Assembly (NCBI GenBank): GCA_043228905.1 | Contig: JBHGNT010000014.1 | Span: 992,001-1,056,000, forward strand | Length of the DNA: 64,000 nucleotides | Direction of reading: 5' to 3' | DNA from: Azolla caroliniana | Taxonomy: Eukaryota > Polypodiophyta | Part shown: one piece after another, positions 54,947-64,000 of the stretch | Position numbering within the stretch: the first letter of the stretch is position 1 | Layout of the letters: every line of letters starts with the position of its first letter | Notes under the pieces: generated by a model | What the model was told of the DNA's origin: nothing | What the model saw: the letters and a program-made list of their open reading frames with translations, nothing else | Databases searched by the model: none | Program-made: the position numbers and the translations under genes

Positions 54947-54963
54947 TGGTGAACCCGACGTGA
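54947..54963 (+). other. Candidate primer-binding site of Gypsy A
   Basis: TGGTGAACCCGACGTGA begins with TGG, as a tRNA-primed site should, two bases after the proposed LTR end. The matching tRNA was not identified. Confidence 0.35.
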
Positions 54964-54979
54964 AACCGGGTGGCAAGGA

Positions 54980-56347
54980 GATGGAAAATCAACCGGGGGC
55001 TAACAACATGATGGCGATGTTTGAGCGGATGCTACAAGAACAATGCATGATGTTGGAGATTGCGGCGGCAGTAGAGCGGCTCGTGTAACGGAACGGGAAA
55101 TTCAACGGGAAAGACGTGTCACGATATTTGCGAGATTACAAGGCGAAAATGCTAAGGTGCAGGGTTTCGCAAGGACTGCAAGTGACATCCTTCAACCGGG
55201 TGGTGACCGACGGGCTTCAAGGGAGTATCCATGGGATACGACAGCAAAATCCGACGTGGGAGGTATTTGAAGAGGCGCTAAAGACCACGTTCGCCATCGA
55301 GGACTCCTCCAATGCAACGAGGAGGGGATTCTAAGATTGGGTGGAAACGCTGGACAAGGGGATGAAGGTCCTCCATGTGTTTTCGTCATTCAAAAGTTAG
55401 TTCGGGAGGTTGTTTGTGAGAGATCAAGCTATCCTCGCACCGGACAAAGTGATCATGTTCCTATGAGCTGTGGACATCTGGGACCGGAAAGACCTTGGAG
55501 TGCTTCTGGAGGACACAACCACCGAGAGTGGCCTCACTGTTACATGGGATAACGTGCGAGATATCGTCGCACGATACACAAAGAGGGGGCAATGGCTTGC
55601 TAACGAAGAAAAGAGGGTTTCGGAACCAATTCCGAAATCGAGATCCGGATTGGAAGACCATCAACCGCGGGCTCGGGAGACTACGACCGAGAAGGGAATC
55701 GACGCAACCACGGTGGAGCAGTTGTTGAAGGAGATGGAGAATCTAAAAATCGCGATGGTGAAGAAGTCGGATGACCGTCCCACAAGTTCCAAGTATATGG
55801 ACCGTCAGTGTATATGGTGTGATAGCACCGAACATGATCGGAGGGATTGTGACGAGCACAAGGAGGCGTTACGACGAGATCTTATCTACTACGAGGGAAA
55901 TCAGATTCATTCGATGGACTCTCGGGAGCCACTCCGACCGAACTTCCGGAAAGGTGGCATGAAGAAGGTCCTAGAAGAGGAAATAGTGGCGAAAGATAAT
56001 TATGCGACAACAACGGGAATACGTGTTGGGGAGAGCAAAGGTGTCTTTTTGGCCGGATGTGCTAGAAAACCCTGAGAAAACCGACTCCAATGAGATCCGA
56101 AGCACCGCGGAAGGCATCCGTGAAGCTACGGGATGGGAGTGCCCCGTCGATAAGAATAGCTTGTACGGTGTCGAGGTTTTCCTCGCGGATACGTGGAATG
56201 AGGCGGGACCTCGGGGGTCCTGTACCAAAGAGCAAGAGAGAAAGGAGAAGATGCCCACTACGTGCGAGAGTAGATTCACAGGGACACGGCCCTTCGACGC
56301 AAGGACGCGAGTGGGACAGCGACACAGGAAGACACAAACGTATGTAT
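54980..56347 (+). pseudogene. Gypsy A gag, decayed
   Basis: From ATG at 54980 one frame runs through VSRYLRDYKAKM, TWEVFEEALKTTF, DWVETLDKGMKVLHVFSSF and the open part 55470-56075. It has four in-frame stops (near 55086, 55331, 55399, 55466), each one C-to-T change from a plausible codon. The zinc knuckle CIWCDSTEHDRRDC (C-x2-C-x4-H-x4-C, at about 55813) marks it as gag. After a frame change near 56070 a gag-like tail (EATGWECPVDKNSL) continues until the Copia insertion. No protease or polymerase of A is in the window. Confidence 0.7.
56343..56347. repeat. Target-site duplication of the Copia element, left
   Basis: TGTAT, identical to 61637-61641. Confidence 0.9.
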
Positions 56348-56936
56348 TGTTGGGATTACGGTCCCTTCGGATGGGATGGTCGGATCCGGTTGTCGGTTTC
56401 GGATCCGGATGACGAAGACCCCGGTTTCGGTACCGGATGACGAATGTACCCGGAGAGCGATCCGGATGCAGGGACATATCCGTGAATATGTTCGCTATGG
56501 GCCCCTGAGGCTACAGTTGTAAATAGCCCAAAGTCATATGAGTATAAATATGACTTAGGGCAAACTGTTTTGTTGTTGCTTCTCATTTTTCTGTTTTTCC
56601 ACTCAAGAGGAGTGAAGAGTAAGCAGCCGTGAGAGAGAGAGAGAGAGAGATAGAGCGCGAGAGAGGAAGAGGACGACGCCTCTGTGTATTTCCGCCGCCT
56701 GTGGCGAGGACAGCGAGCTCAAGGTTGTCGCCTTGGAGCTCGTCATTGTATACTTCTCTTTGTATAGTGTTGTTTGGAGTCTTGTACTCCCGTGGTTTTT
56801 CCCATCTAGGGTTTTCCACGTTAATCACTGTGTACTCGTGTATTTCTCTTTTGGTTCCTATTTTCTGCTCCATTGATCCGCAATTACTCGGTTGTGGCCG
56901 ACTGAAGAAGGTGAATCGAAGCGTTGATTCTCAACA
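56348..56936 (+). repeat. Copia 5' LTR
   Basis: Starts TGTTGGGATTACGG, ends GATTCTCAACA. TATAAATA at 56543-56550 is the likely promoter. A GA microsatellite lies at about 56631-56650. Confidence 0.97.
56543..56550 (+). promoter_or_regulatory. TATA box of the Copia LTR
   Basis: TATAAATA, about 200 bp into the LTR; the same motif is at 61243-61250 in the 3' LTR, where it could drive read-out into flanking DNA. Confidence 0.7.
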
Positions 56937-56939
56937 AAC

Positions 56940-56951
56940 TGGTATCAGAGC
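56940..56951 (+). other. Copia primer-binding site
   Basis: TGGTATCAGAGC, three bases after the LTR, complementary to the 3' end of plant initiator methionine tRNA, the usual Copia primer. Confidence 0.92.
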
Positions 56952-56965
56952 GACTGTTGCAGAAA

Positions 56966-59900
56966 ATGGAAGGCGGCGGCAGCGGGCAGCCGGGGATGAT
57001 GGTGCTGAACGCACAGAATTACGCCGACTGGAAGATCAAGATGGAGGATCTTCTGATTGTTCGGGACCTGTACGAACCGATTGACAGGTCGGAAATACCG
57101 AAGGGGGTACTTGAGTCGGAGTGGAAGCTCCTGAACCGGAAAGCCGTAGCGACGATCCGACAATATGTCGATGTAAGCGTCCTACAACATGTGGCGAACG
57201 ACACCAACGCATATGAAATGTGGAAGAAGCTGTCGGGCCTCTACGAGAGGAAGAATGCGTTGAACCGGACCTCCCTGATGAGGAAGATTGTGAATCTCAA
57301 GTACCGGGACGGCGAGAGTATGGTGGAACACGTAAGCACGTTCATGGGATTCGTGAATCAGCTTGCGGCGATCAAGTTCCCGCTGGAGGATGCAATGCAA
57401 GCCATCATCTTGATGTGTACATTGCCGGACAGCTGGGAGAACTTGGTGGTGACTCTCAGCACCTCCTGCACCGAAGATAACTTGTCCTTGCAAACGGTAA
57501 AGACAAGTATCTTGAACGAAGAAGCGCGTCGGAGAGACAAGGAACCGGCCTCCGAACCGAAGATGCTATTTACCGAATCGGATCGGGGAAGACAATGGAA
57601 CCGGAGTCCGCAAAGACGGGAGAAGTCGGGGACCCGGTCGCAGTCAAGAGGAAGGCCCACATGCTTCCACTGTGGGAAGCCGGGGCACTTCCGAAAGAAC
57701 TGTCGGCATTACCGAAAAGACAACGGAGCCGACGACACCGATTCGAAGAAGTCACCGGAGAGAAACGGTGCATACCGGGGAGCCACGGACCGGAGAGGTT
57801 CGGATCGGCGAGGGCAGGACCGGAAAGGAACGACGGCACTCGCGGCAAGTGAAGAAGAAATCATGCTCATCACCGAAGAAGGTGAGCTAAACATTGCCGG
57901 CGATGAGACGACCTGGGTGGTCGATTCCGGAGCATCGTTCCACCTGACCCCGGAGAGAAGATACTTCTCATCCTACACAGCCGGGGAGCATGGCTGCGTT
58001 CGGATGGGAAACGAAGGTACGTGCCGGATTGCCGGCATAGGAGACGTGTGGTTGACAACCCCGACCGGATGCAAAATGCTGCTGAAGAATGTCCGACACG
58101 TTCCGGAGGTCCGACTGAACCTGATTTCGGCCGGGAGGCTAGATGATGAAGGCTACACGGGTAGCATCCGGAACGGTGTCATGAAGTTCAGCAAGGGGAG
58201 CTTGATAGTGGCTCGGGCCCGGAAGGTCAACACACTGTACCTGATGAATGCCTGGTTGTGTCCGGAAGAGCTGAACGTGGCAGCCGACACTGCCGGTGAG
58301 CTGTGGCACAAAAGACTGTGCCACATGAGTGAGAAGGGGATGAAGAGGCTTGCAGAAGACAACCTTATCCCAGTGAAGCATGTGCACCTGGAGAAGTGCA
58401 CCGATTGCCTGGCCGGTAAGCAGAACCGAACTTCCTTCCACTCAAGGCCACCGACGAGACGCAGTGCACCATTGGAGTTGGTGCACACGGACGTGTGTCA
58501 AGTAGAAACGAAGTCACATGGCGGAGCCCAGTACTTCGTAACATTCATCGATGATCATAGCCGAAAACTGTGGACGGCACCGATGAAGACAAAGGACCAA
58601 GTGTTGTGCGTCTTCAAAGAACTCCACGCGAGAGTGGAAAGGGAATCCGGCAAGAAGCTGAAAGCGATACGAGCGGATAACGGAGGGGAATACCGGGGGC
58701 AGTTCCAGGAGTACTGTCGCTCGAAGGGAATCCGACTCGAGTTTACTGTGCCGAAGACGCCGGAACTGAACGGGCTGGCCGAGAGGATGAACCGGACCAT
58801 AATGGAGAGGGTCCGGAGTATGCTGGCACATGCGAAATTACCCAAGGGATTTTGGGCTGAGGCAATGTCGACGGCGACATATGTGATAAACAGATCACCC
58901 TCAGTACCTTTGGACGGAGACACGCCGCAGAGAGTGTGGACCGGTAGGGAAGTATCCTACCGGCATCTGAAGGTGTTCGGGTGTCTCGCATACGTGCATG
59001 TGGCAAAGGACCGGAGAGGAAAGCTAGATCCAAAGACCCGGCCATGCATATTCCTCGGTTACGGCGACGACGAGTTCGGCTACCGAGTATGGGACCCGGT
59101 TGACAAGAAGATATTCCGGAGTCGTGATATCATCTTCATGGAGAACAAGACACTCGCCGACTGGGAGTCGGAGAAGAAGATGAAGAGCTCCAAGTCGACT
59201 GGTGAGGATAAACTCTACGAGGAGCAGTCCCGACCGGCAAGGGACCGGTTAGCACTCGAGGATCCGGCCGAAGACGGTGAAGAAAGAGAACCGGCCGAGG
59301 AAGATGAAAATGATACCGGAACCGTTCCCGATCCCGAAATGGATTCGGATGAAGAAGAAGAATCGGGAGAACCGGTTACCGAAGCTCCGGAACGGAGATA
59401 TCCTCTAAGAGAGAGAAGGGCCCCCCGGAGATTTCCGGAACCAGAGCACGTGCTACTAACCGACGAGGGGGAGCCGGAGAGCTTTGAAGAAGCAAAGCAT
59501 GACACCCAGAGCCGCAAGTGGTTGAGTGCCATGCAGGACGAGATGGATTCCCTGCATGAGAACCACACATATGAACTTGTGGAGTTGCCGAAAGGAAAGC
59601 GGGCACTTCGAAACAAGTGGGTGTTCAAGCTGAAACCGGGAGATGCCGGAAACCCCCCGAGATACAAAGCCAGGATCGTGGTGAAGGGGTTTCAGCAGAA
59701 GAAGGGCGTCGACTTCGACGAGATATTTGCCCCGGTAGTGAAGATGACCTCTATCCGGACGGTGCTGAGCATAGCGGCAAGCATGGACCTCGAGGTAGAA
59801 CAGATGGACGTGAAGACGACATTCCTTCACGGTGACCTCGATGAAGAGATCTACATGCAGCAACCGGAAGGATTCGAGAAGAAAGGGAAGGAGCACCTGG

Positions 59901-61222
59901 TATGCCGGTTGAAGAAGAGCCTTTACGGACTGAAGCAGGCTCCCCGGCAATGGTACCGGAAGTTCGATTCCTTCATGACCGACGAAGGGTACCTCAAAAC
60001 GCAGTCCGACCACTGCGTGTTTGTGAAGAAGTTCGAAGGAGGAGACTCTCTAATACTCCTCTTGTACGTGGACGACATGTTGATCGTCGGACGGGACCAG
60101 GTCAAGATACGGATGCTGAAGAAGGCTCTTCACCGAACCTTCTCAATGAAGGACCTGGGTCCGGCGAGGCAAATACTAGGGATGCACATCATCCGGGACC
60201 GGAAGAAGAAGCAGTTGGGTCTGTCACAGGAGAAGTACGTGACGAAGGTGCTTCACCGGTTCAACATGTCGGAAGCGAGACCGGTCGGATCGACCCTCCC
60301 GACAAACTGCAAGCTGACCAGCAAGCAAAGTCCCAAGACAAAGGCTGAAAAGGAGGATATGATGGAAGTGCCGTATGCCTCAGCCGTCGGGAGCTTGATG
60401 TACGCCATGGTGTGTACGAGACCGGACATAGGATATGCAGTCGGAGTGGTGAGCCGGTACATGAGCAATCCCGGCAAAGAGCACTGGAACGCGGTCAAGT
60501 GGATACTCCGATACCTGAAGGGCACGGCAAACGTGTGCCTCCGATTCGGCTCCGGTAAGCCCGAACTCGAAGGCTTTACTGATTCTGATATGTCGGCTGA
60601 TGCAGATACCAGCCGGTCCACATCAGGGTATGTGATGACGTATGCAGGGGGAGCTGTTTCGTGGCAGTCGAGGCTGCAGAAGACGGTTGCGTTGTCAACC
60701 ACGGAGGCGGAGTACATGGCGGCTGTTGAAGCCGGCAAGGAAATAATATGGATGAAGGACTTCATTAGAGAGCTCGGTATCCGGCAGGAGGAGTACCGAC
60801 TCTACTGCGACAGTCAGAGTGCAATCCACCTTGCAAAGAACGCGGCCTATCACTCCCGGACGAAGCACATCCAGCGAAGATATCACTGGATCCGGGAAAG
60901 GATAGAAGACAAGGAGTTCGTGCTGACGAAGATCCACACGGACGAGAACGGGTCGGATATGCTGACCAAGGTGCTCACACCCGACAAGCTGGAAGCATGC
61001 CGGAAGAGGATCGGAAGAGGATCCCATGCCGAAGTGAAGGGGGAGTTTGTTGGGATTACGGTCCCTTCGGATGGGATGGTCGGATCCGGTTGTCGGTTTC
61101 GGATCCGGATGACGAAGACCCCGGTTTCGGTACCGGATGACGAATGTACCCGGAGAGCGATCCGGATGCAGGGACATATCCGTGAATATGTTCGCTATGG
61201 GCCCCTGAGGCTACAGTTGTAA
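56966..61222 (+). CDS. Copia gag-pol polyprotein, open
   Basis: 1418 codons without a stop; the start is the first ATG after the primer-binding site. In order: UBN2-type gag (about 1-200), zinc knuckle CFHCGKPGHFRKNC (about 232), aspartic protease WVVDSGASFH (about 317), pre-integrase HHCC module LWHKRLCHM...CTDCLAGK (about 446-487), integrase core with Asp in LVHTDV (about 508), Asp in IRADNGGEY (about 570) and Glu in LAERMNR (about 606), reverse transcriptase from about 870 with QMDVKTTFLHGDL and LLYVDDMLIVG (about 1031-1041), and RNase H with CDSQSAIHLAKN (about 1283). Domain order protease-integrase-RT-RNase H is Copia; the motif style is like Tnt1. The last 58 or so codons lie inside the 3' LTR. 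All catalytic residues seen are present. Confidence 0.96.
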   Translation: MEGGGSGQPGMMVLNAQNYADWKIKMEDLLIVRDLYEPIDRSEIPKGVLESEWKLLNRKAVATIRQYVDVSVLQHVANDTNAYEMWKKLSGLYERKNALNRTSLMRKIVNLKYRDGESMVEHVSTFMGFVNQLAAIKFPLEDAMQAIILMCTLPDSWENLVVTLSTSCTEDNLSLQTVKTSILNEEARRRDKEPASEPKMLFTESDRGRQWNRSPQRREKSGTRSQSRGRPTCFHCGKPGHFRKNCRHYRKDNGADDTDSKKSPERNGAYRGATDRRGSDRRGQDRKGTTALAASEEEIMLITEEGELNIAGDETTWVVDSGASFHLTPERRYFSSYTAGEHGCVRMGNEGTCRIAGIGDVWLTTPTGCKMLLKNVRHVPEVRLNLISAGRLDDEGYTGSIRNGVMKFSKGSLIVARARKVNTLYLMNAWLCPEELNVAADTAGELWHKRLCHMSEKGMKRLAEDNLIPVKHVHLEKCTDCLAGKQNRTSFHSRPPTRRSAPLELVHTDVCQVETKSHGGAQYFVTFIDDHSRKLWTAPMKTKDQVLCVFKELHARVERESGKKLKAIRADNGGEYRGQFQEYCRSKGIRLEFTVPKTPELNGLAERMNRTIMERVRSMLAHAKLPKGFWAEAMSTATYVINRSPSVPLDGDTPQRVWTGREVSYRHLKVFGCLAYVHVAKDRRGKLDPKTRPCIFLGYGDDEFGYRVWDPVDKKIFRSRDIIFMENKTLADWESEKKMKSSKSTGEDKLYEEQSRPARDRLALEDPAEDGEEREPAEEDENDTGTVPDPEMDSDEEEESGEPVTEAPERRYPLRERRAPRRFPEPEHVLLTDEGEPESFEEAKHDTQSRKWLSAMQDEMDSLHENHTYELVELPKGKRALRNKWVFKLKPGDAGNPPRYKARIVVKGFQQKKGVDFDEIFAPVVKMTSIRTVLSIAASMDLEVEQMDVKTTFLHGDLDEEIYMQQPEGFEKKGKEHLVCRLKKSLYGLKQAPRQWYRKFDSFMTDEGYLKTQSDHCVFVKKFEGGDSLILLLYVDDMLIVGRDQVKIRMLKKALHRTFSMKDLGPARQILGMHIIRDRKKKQLGLSQEKYVTKVLHRFNMSEARPVGSTLPTNCKLTSKQSPKTKAEKEDMMEVPYASAVGSLMYAMVCTRPDIGYAVGVVSRYMSNPGKEHWNAVKWILRYLKGTANVCLRFGSGKPELEGFTDSDMSADADTSRSTSGYVMTYAGGAVSWQSRLQKTVALSTTEAEYMAAVEAGKEIIWMKDFIRELGIRQEEYRLYCDSQSAIHLAKNAAYHSRTKHIQRRYHWIRERIEDKEFVLTKIHTDENGSDMLTKVLTPDKLEACRKRIGRGSHAEVKGEFVGITVPSDGMVGSGCRFRIRMTKTPVSVPDDECTRRAIRMQGHIREYVRYGPLRLQL
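61031..61045 (+). other. Copia polypurine tract
   Basis: GAAGTGAAGGGGGAG, two bases before the 3' LTR; primes plus-strand DNA synthesis. Confidence 0.85.
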
Positions 61223-61636
61223 ATAGCCCAAAGTCATATGAGTATAAATATGACTTAGGGCAAACTGTTTTGTTGTTGCTTCTCATTTTTCTGTTTTTCC
61301 ACTCAAGAGGAGTGAAGAGTAAGCAGCCGTGAGAGAGAGAGAGAGAGAGATAGAGCGCGAGAGAGGAAGAGGACGACGCCTCTGTGTATTTCCGCCGCCT
61401 GTGGCGAGGACAGCGAGCTCAAGGTTGTCGCCTTGGAGCTCGTCATTGTATACTTCTCTTTGTATAGTGTTGTTTGGAGTCTTGTACTCCCGTGGTTTTT
61501 CCCATCTAGGGTTTTCCACGTTAATCACTGTGTACTCGTGTATTTCTCTTTTGGTTCCTATTTTCTGCTCCATTGATCCGCAATTACTCGGTTGTGGCCG
61601 ACTGAAGAAGGTGAATCGAAGCGTTGATTCTCAACA
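61048..61636 (+). repeat. Copia 3' LTR
   Basis: Same length and, by eye, the same sequence as 56348-56936. Followed directly by TGTAT. Confidence 0.97.
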
Positions 61637-61641
61637 TGTAT
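61637..61641. repeat. Target-site duplication of the Copia element, right
   Basis: TGTAT, identical to 56343-56347. Confidence 0.9.
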
Positions 61642-61929
61642 GTATTAACAAACGACAAACAACACAACACAGAGTCGGTTACAACCGAACAGGCCGGCGA
61701 ACAGATGCCGATACCTGTTCGTAAACGCACAGAAAGGCAGGAGCAGGCTGGAGGTGCTGCCGGAAGCACTCGGGCATTCCTCAGAGCAGCGCGAGCCTCC
61801 CGAAACCTGCACAGAAGGAAGCTATGGAGTTTGCGAACCAGAGAGAGAGAGAGAGAAGCCTTCGCACGCAAACCGACAGCACTTCGTCCTCAACTCTCCG
61901 CGATCCCTCTACCCTCCTCGTCTCCCTCC

Positions 61930-61936
61930 TTTTATA
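61930..61936 (-). promoter_or_regulatory. TATA box in Gypsy B LTR
   Basis: TATAAAA on the - strand within the proposed LTR, about 150 bp from its start. Confidence 0.45.
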
Positions 61937-62084
61937 GGCAAGGAAGGAGCCGTTTCCCCTTTACTCCCTACCTACCGAATCTACCTAGGATCTCCTATGT
62001 ACAACTTAAGGCGCACGTGCATGAAGAGTCGGTTTCTACGCTCCGGTGCACGGATTCCGCTCGTGGACGGTTTTCTTCATGACA

Positions 62085-62098
62085 TCCGCCCCCACCTA
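62085..62098 (-). other. Gypsy B polypurine tract
   Basis: TAGGTGGGGGCGGA on the - strand, directly before TGTCATG, as expected next to a 3' LTR. Confidence 0.65.
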
Positions 62099-62157
62099 AC
62101 CGCGCATCCACCGGCATCCGCCAAATTGTGTTGGGACGGAGAAAACCGGTCCAGCCT

Positions 62158-64000
62158 TCATTCCCCGCCCGTCGGTTCTTCCTCGGTTTCGGATCGTTCG
62201 TCGTCCCGGTCTAGGCTAACCGGATCCGTCTCGTTGTCATGACGCTTCTTGAACGCTTTGATCCGCTTCCCAGCTACCGGTATCGCTATTCTTGTGCCGT
62301 CGAGTTCCGCCAAATGGTACGTCCCGTTGTCGTTGGCGCTTTGTACCACGTAAGGCCCGAACCACCTTCTTGCGAACTTCCGTGTCGCTCGGTGCTGGTT
62401 GTCGAGGCTGCTGTCGTAGACTAGCACCCAGTCGCCTTCCTCGATCCGCTTCGGTCGGAGCCGGTGCGTTTGGTCGAACCGGGCTTTGTTCCTCGTCCTT
62501 GCCACTCGAAGCTTTCCCGCGGCCTGCTCCACGTCCTCCGGTCTTCGCTCGAGCTGTCGTATGTGCGCCGCCAACAGTTCCTCCCGGCTCATCTCGTCTC
62601 TCCAGTCCACGGTTGCCCAAGAGGAGATCGTGCGTTCCATCGGCATGATCGACTTCTGCCCAAACATCAGCTCTGCCGGCATGAATCCGGTTACCGAACT
62701 ATGCGTAGTTCGGTTTGCCCACAACGCGTAAGGCAACAGCCGCGGCCAGTTCCCGACTTGACCTCCGCATGCCCGAACTAACGCCTTGACGATCGGTCCG
62801 TGTCCGCGCTCCACCTTTCCATTCGCCTCCGGATTGTACGCAGTGGTAAGCGAGAGCTTGACTCCTAGCCGGTCGAACAACTCCTCGGCCTCTTCGGCGT
62901 CTAGCTCCCCGCGATCGGCCACGATCTTCCCGACGCACCCGTACCGGCATATCACGTCCTCGATCAGGAACCGACATACGGCCGCGGTCGTTTTGTTCTG
63001 AAGGGCTCGGCCTTCCACCTGGTTCGTCAGATCTTCCCGAGCCAGGACCAGATACCGCATCTGTTCGACTCCCATCGGCATCGTCACCAGATCTACCATC
63101 CATTTGAAGTGGATGGTCGGAGGGTACGTAGGGTGAAGCTCGTCCCGATGTCGGACTATGGAGTGCATTTGACAGCTCTCGCAAGTTGTCACGAACTGAT
63201 GCACGTCCCGGTACAGTCCCGGCCACCAGTACTTCCCCTCTCGAACGTGGCCCACGTTCCACGGTGTCCAGCCCAAGGGCTGTCGTGGTAGGCCGTCAGC
63301 AGCTCTTCCTGTTCTTCCTTCATCGCCACCACCCGGAGCGGGACGCGGTTCCTCTTCTTTGGGTGCTTCCATAAGTATCCGTCCTGGAGAAAGAATCGAT
63401 ATGCTTTCTTCCGGATCCGGTTGGCCTCGTCCTTCGTCCATGACGCATCCGGCGTCATTGTCCTCAAAAATCCACCGATTTGTAGCCACTCGCCGTCGTA
63501 CTTGCTCTCGTCGAAGCCGTTAAGTGCCGGAGTGCTCGCCCCGTCAGTCGTCACGTACACCGCCTCGAAGAAGTCCACGCCGACTTCTTTGTCCTCCGAA
63601 ACCATGCCGCCCTCGTCATCAAACCTCGCCCTCGAAAGCATGTCGGCCATGGCGTTGTCTTTTCCGGAAATGTGTCGTATTTCCGGGTCCAGGGACTTGA
63701 TGTACGCTATCCACCTGAGCATCGCCTGGTCCGGTGTCGCGCATCCGGAAACCATGCCGAGAATCGGCAGGCAATCCGTCTCGATAACCACTTCCGTCCC
63801 GATCAGGTAATCTTTGTCGGCCTTTACTGCCGAAACGATACCCCAGAGTTCGCGTTTAACCTGGGCGTACCCTCGATGTCGTTCACTGAGGACCTTCGCG
63901 CCGAATCGGATCGGGAACCAAATGCCGTTCTTGTCCTCTTGGTTGACGACCCATCCGATCCCGGTCGGACTTGTATCCACTGTTATGTATACCGGGGTAC
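62158..64000 (-). pseudogene. Gypsy B pol: RNase H and integrase, one frameshift, runs off the window
   Basis: On the - strand from the right edge: RNase H (DTSPTGIGWVV, KRELWGIV, ETDCLPIL, HISGKDNAMADMLSRA), then the integrase zinc finger (HDSPWAGHRGTW ... CESCQMHS) and DDE core (Asp in WMVDLVTM, Asp in IVADRGEL, Glu in NGKVERGH), then the GPY/F-like end (RRWFGPYVV ... NGTYHLAELDGT). The frame changes once, near 63240, between GHRGTWATFE and KYWWPGLYRDV. Stop at 62158. RNase H before integrase is Ty3/Gypsy order. No chromodomain is seen. Reverse transcriptase lies beyond the window. Otherwise well preserved, so fairly recent. Confidence 0.88.

Larger units (their letters stand above)
56348..61636 (+). 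mobile_element. Complete, apparently intact Ty1/Copia LTR retrotransposon
   Basis: 5289 bp: 589-bp LTRs (56348-56936 and 61048-61636) that start TGTTGGG and end TCAACA, a 5-bp TGTAT target duplication, an initiator-Met tRNA primer-binding site, a polypurine tract (61031-61045) and one open polyprotein frame. LTRs look identical by eye. It is the youngest insertion in the nest, placed at the junction of the Gypsy A gag and the Gypsy B LTR. Confidence 0.97.
61637..62084 (-). repeat. Candidate 3' LTR of Gypsy element B
   Basis: On the - strand it starts TGTCATGAAG at 62084 right after a purine tract, and could end TTAATACA at 61637, giving 448 bp with TGT...ACA ends. TATAAAA at 61936-61930 (- strand) fits a promoter. 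The end at 61637 coincides with the Copia target site, so part of the LTR could instead continue left of the Copia element. Confidence 0.55.

Noticed and set aside
57100-61200. Several 80-190 codon frames on the - strand across the Copia element
   Set aside because: Shadows of the GC-rich gag-pol frame; no domains on that strand.

Overview
The window is nuclear DNA of a land plant, most likely a flowering plant. Four host genes with spliceosomal introns belong to plant-typical families (a MORN-repeat PIP5K, a WHIRLY protein, 26S proteasome RPT6, a class 3 lipase), and they sit among Copia, Gypsy, LINE, SINE-like and Mutator-like remains. The species cannot be read from the sequence. About 0-52 kb is AT-rich; about 52-64 kb is a GC-richer block of nested retrotransposons.

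Host genes. (1) 1564-5568, + strand: class 3 lipase, eight exons found, N-terminal exon(s) not found. (2) 15527-20387, - strand: PIP5K with seven MORN repeats, eight exons; all junctions keep frame and give 822 aa. (3) 31401-38835, - strand: RPT6, nine exons, 400 aa, all junctions in frame. (4) 42555-46433, - strand: WHIRLY-family ssDNA-binding protein with an organellar-type N-terminus, seven exons, 256 aa. The four show no operon-like or pathway link.

Between genes: 5.6-15.5 kb holds decayed LINE and LTR-like remnants and local duplications. 21.6-22.8 kb, upstream of PIP5K, is a (GA)n/(GT)n array over 1 kb long. 23.5-31.4 kb has no recognisable gene, only short tandem and inverted repeats. 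The RPT6 upstream region carries six copies of a 20-bp repeat next to two TGGGCC-type boxes.

Mobile elements: 46690-51957 is a Mutator-like element of about 5.3 kb with terminal inverted repeats of about 110 bp. It carries a spliced ULP1/C48-like peptidase gene, a frameshifted fragment resembling the C2H2 zinc-finger region of ELF6/REF6-type JmjC histone demethylases, and a Cys-rich reading frame. It begins about 260 bp upstream of the WHIRLY start codon. From 52.6 kb on, Gypsy remnants follow; the last part reads as a nest: an old + strand Gypsy (A; LTR, PBS and gag decayed by stops), a - strand Gypsy (B; RNase H-integrase and 3' LTR) and, at the edge of B's LTR, a complete Copia element (56348-61636) with matching 589-bp LTRs, a TGTAT target duplication and an open 1418-codon polyprotein.

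Most unusual: the ULP1 plus JmjC-zinc-finger cargo of the Mutator-like element; an array in WHIRLY intron 1 that repeats the exon 1/intron 1 splice-donor junction about a dozen times; and an unassigned GC-rich coding-like stretch at 53.1-54.1 kb.
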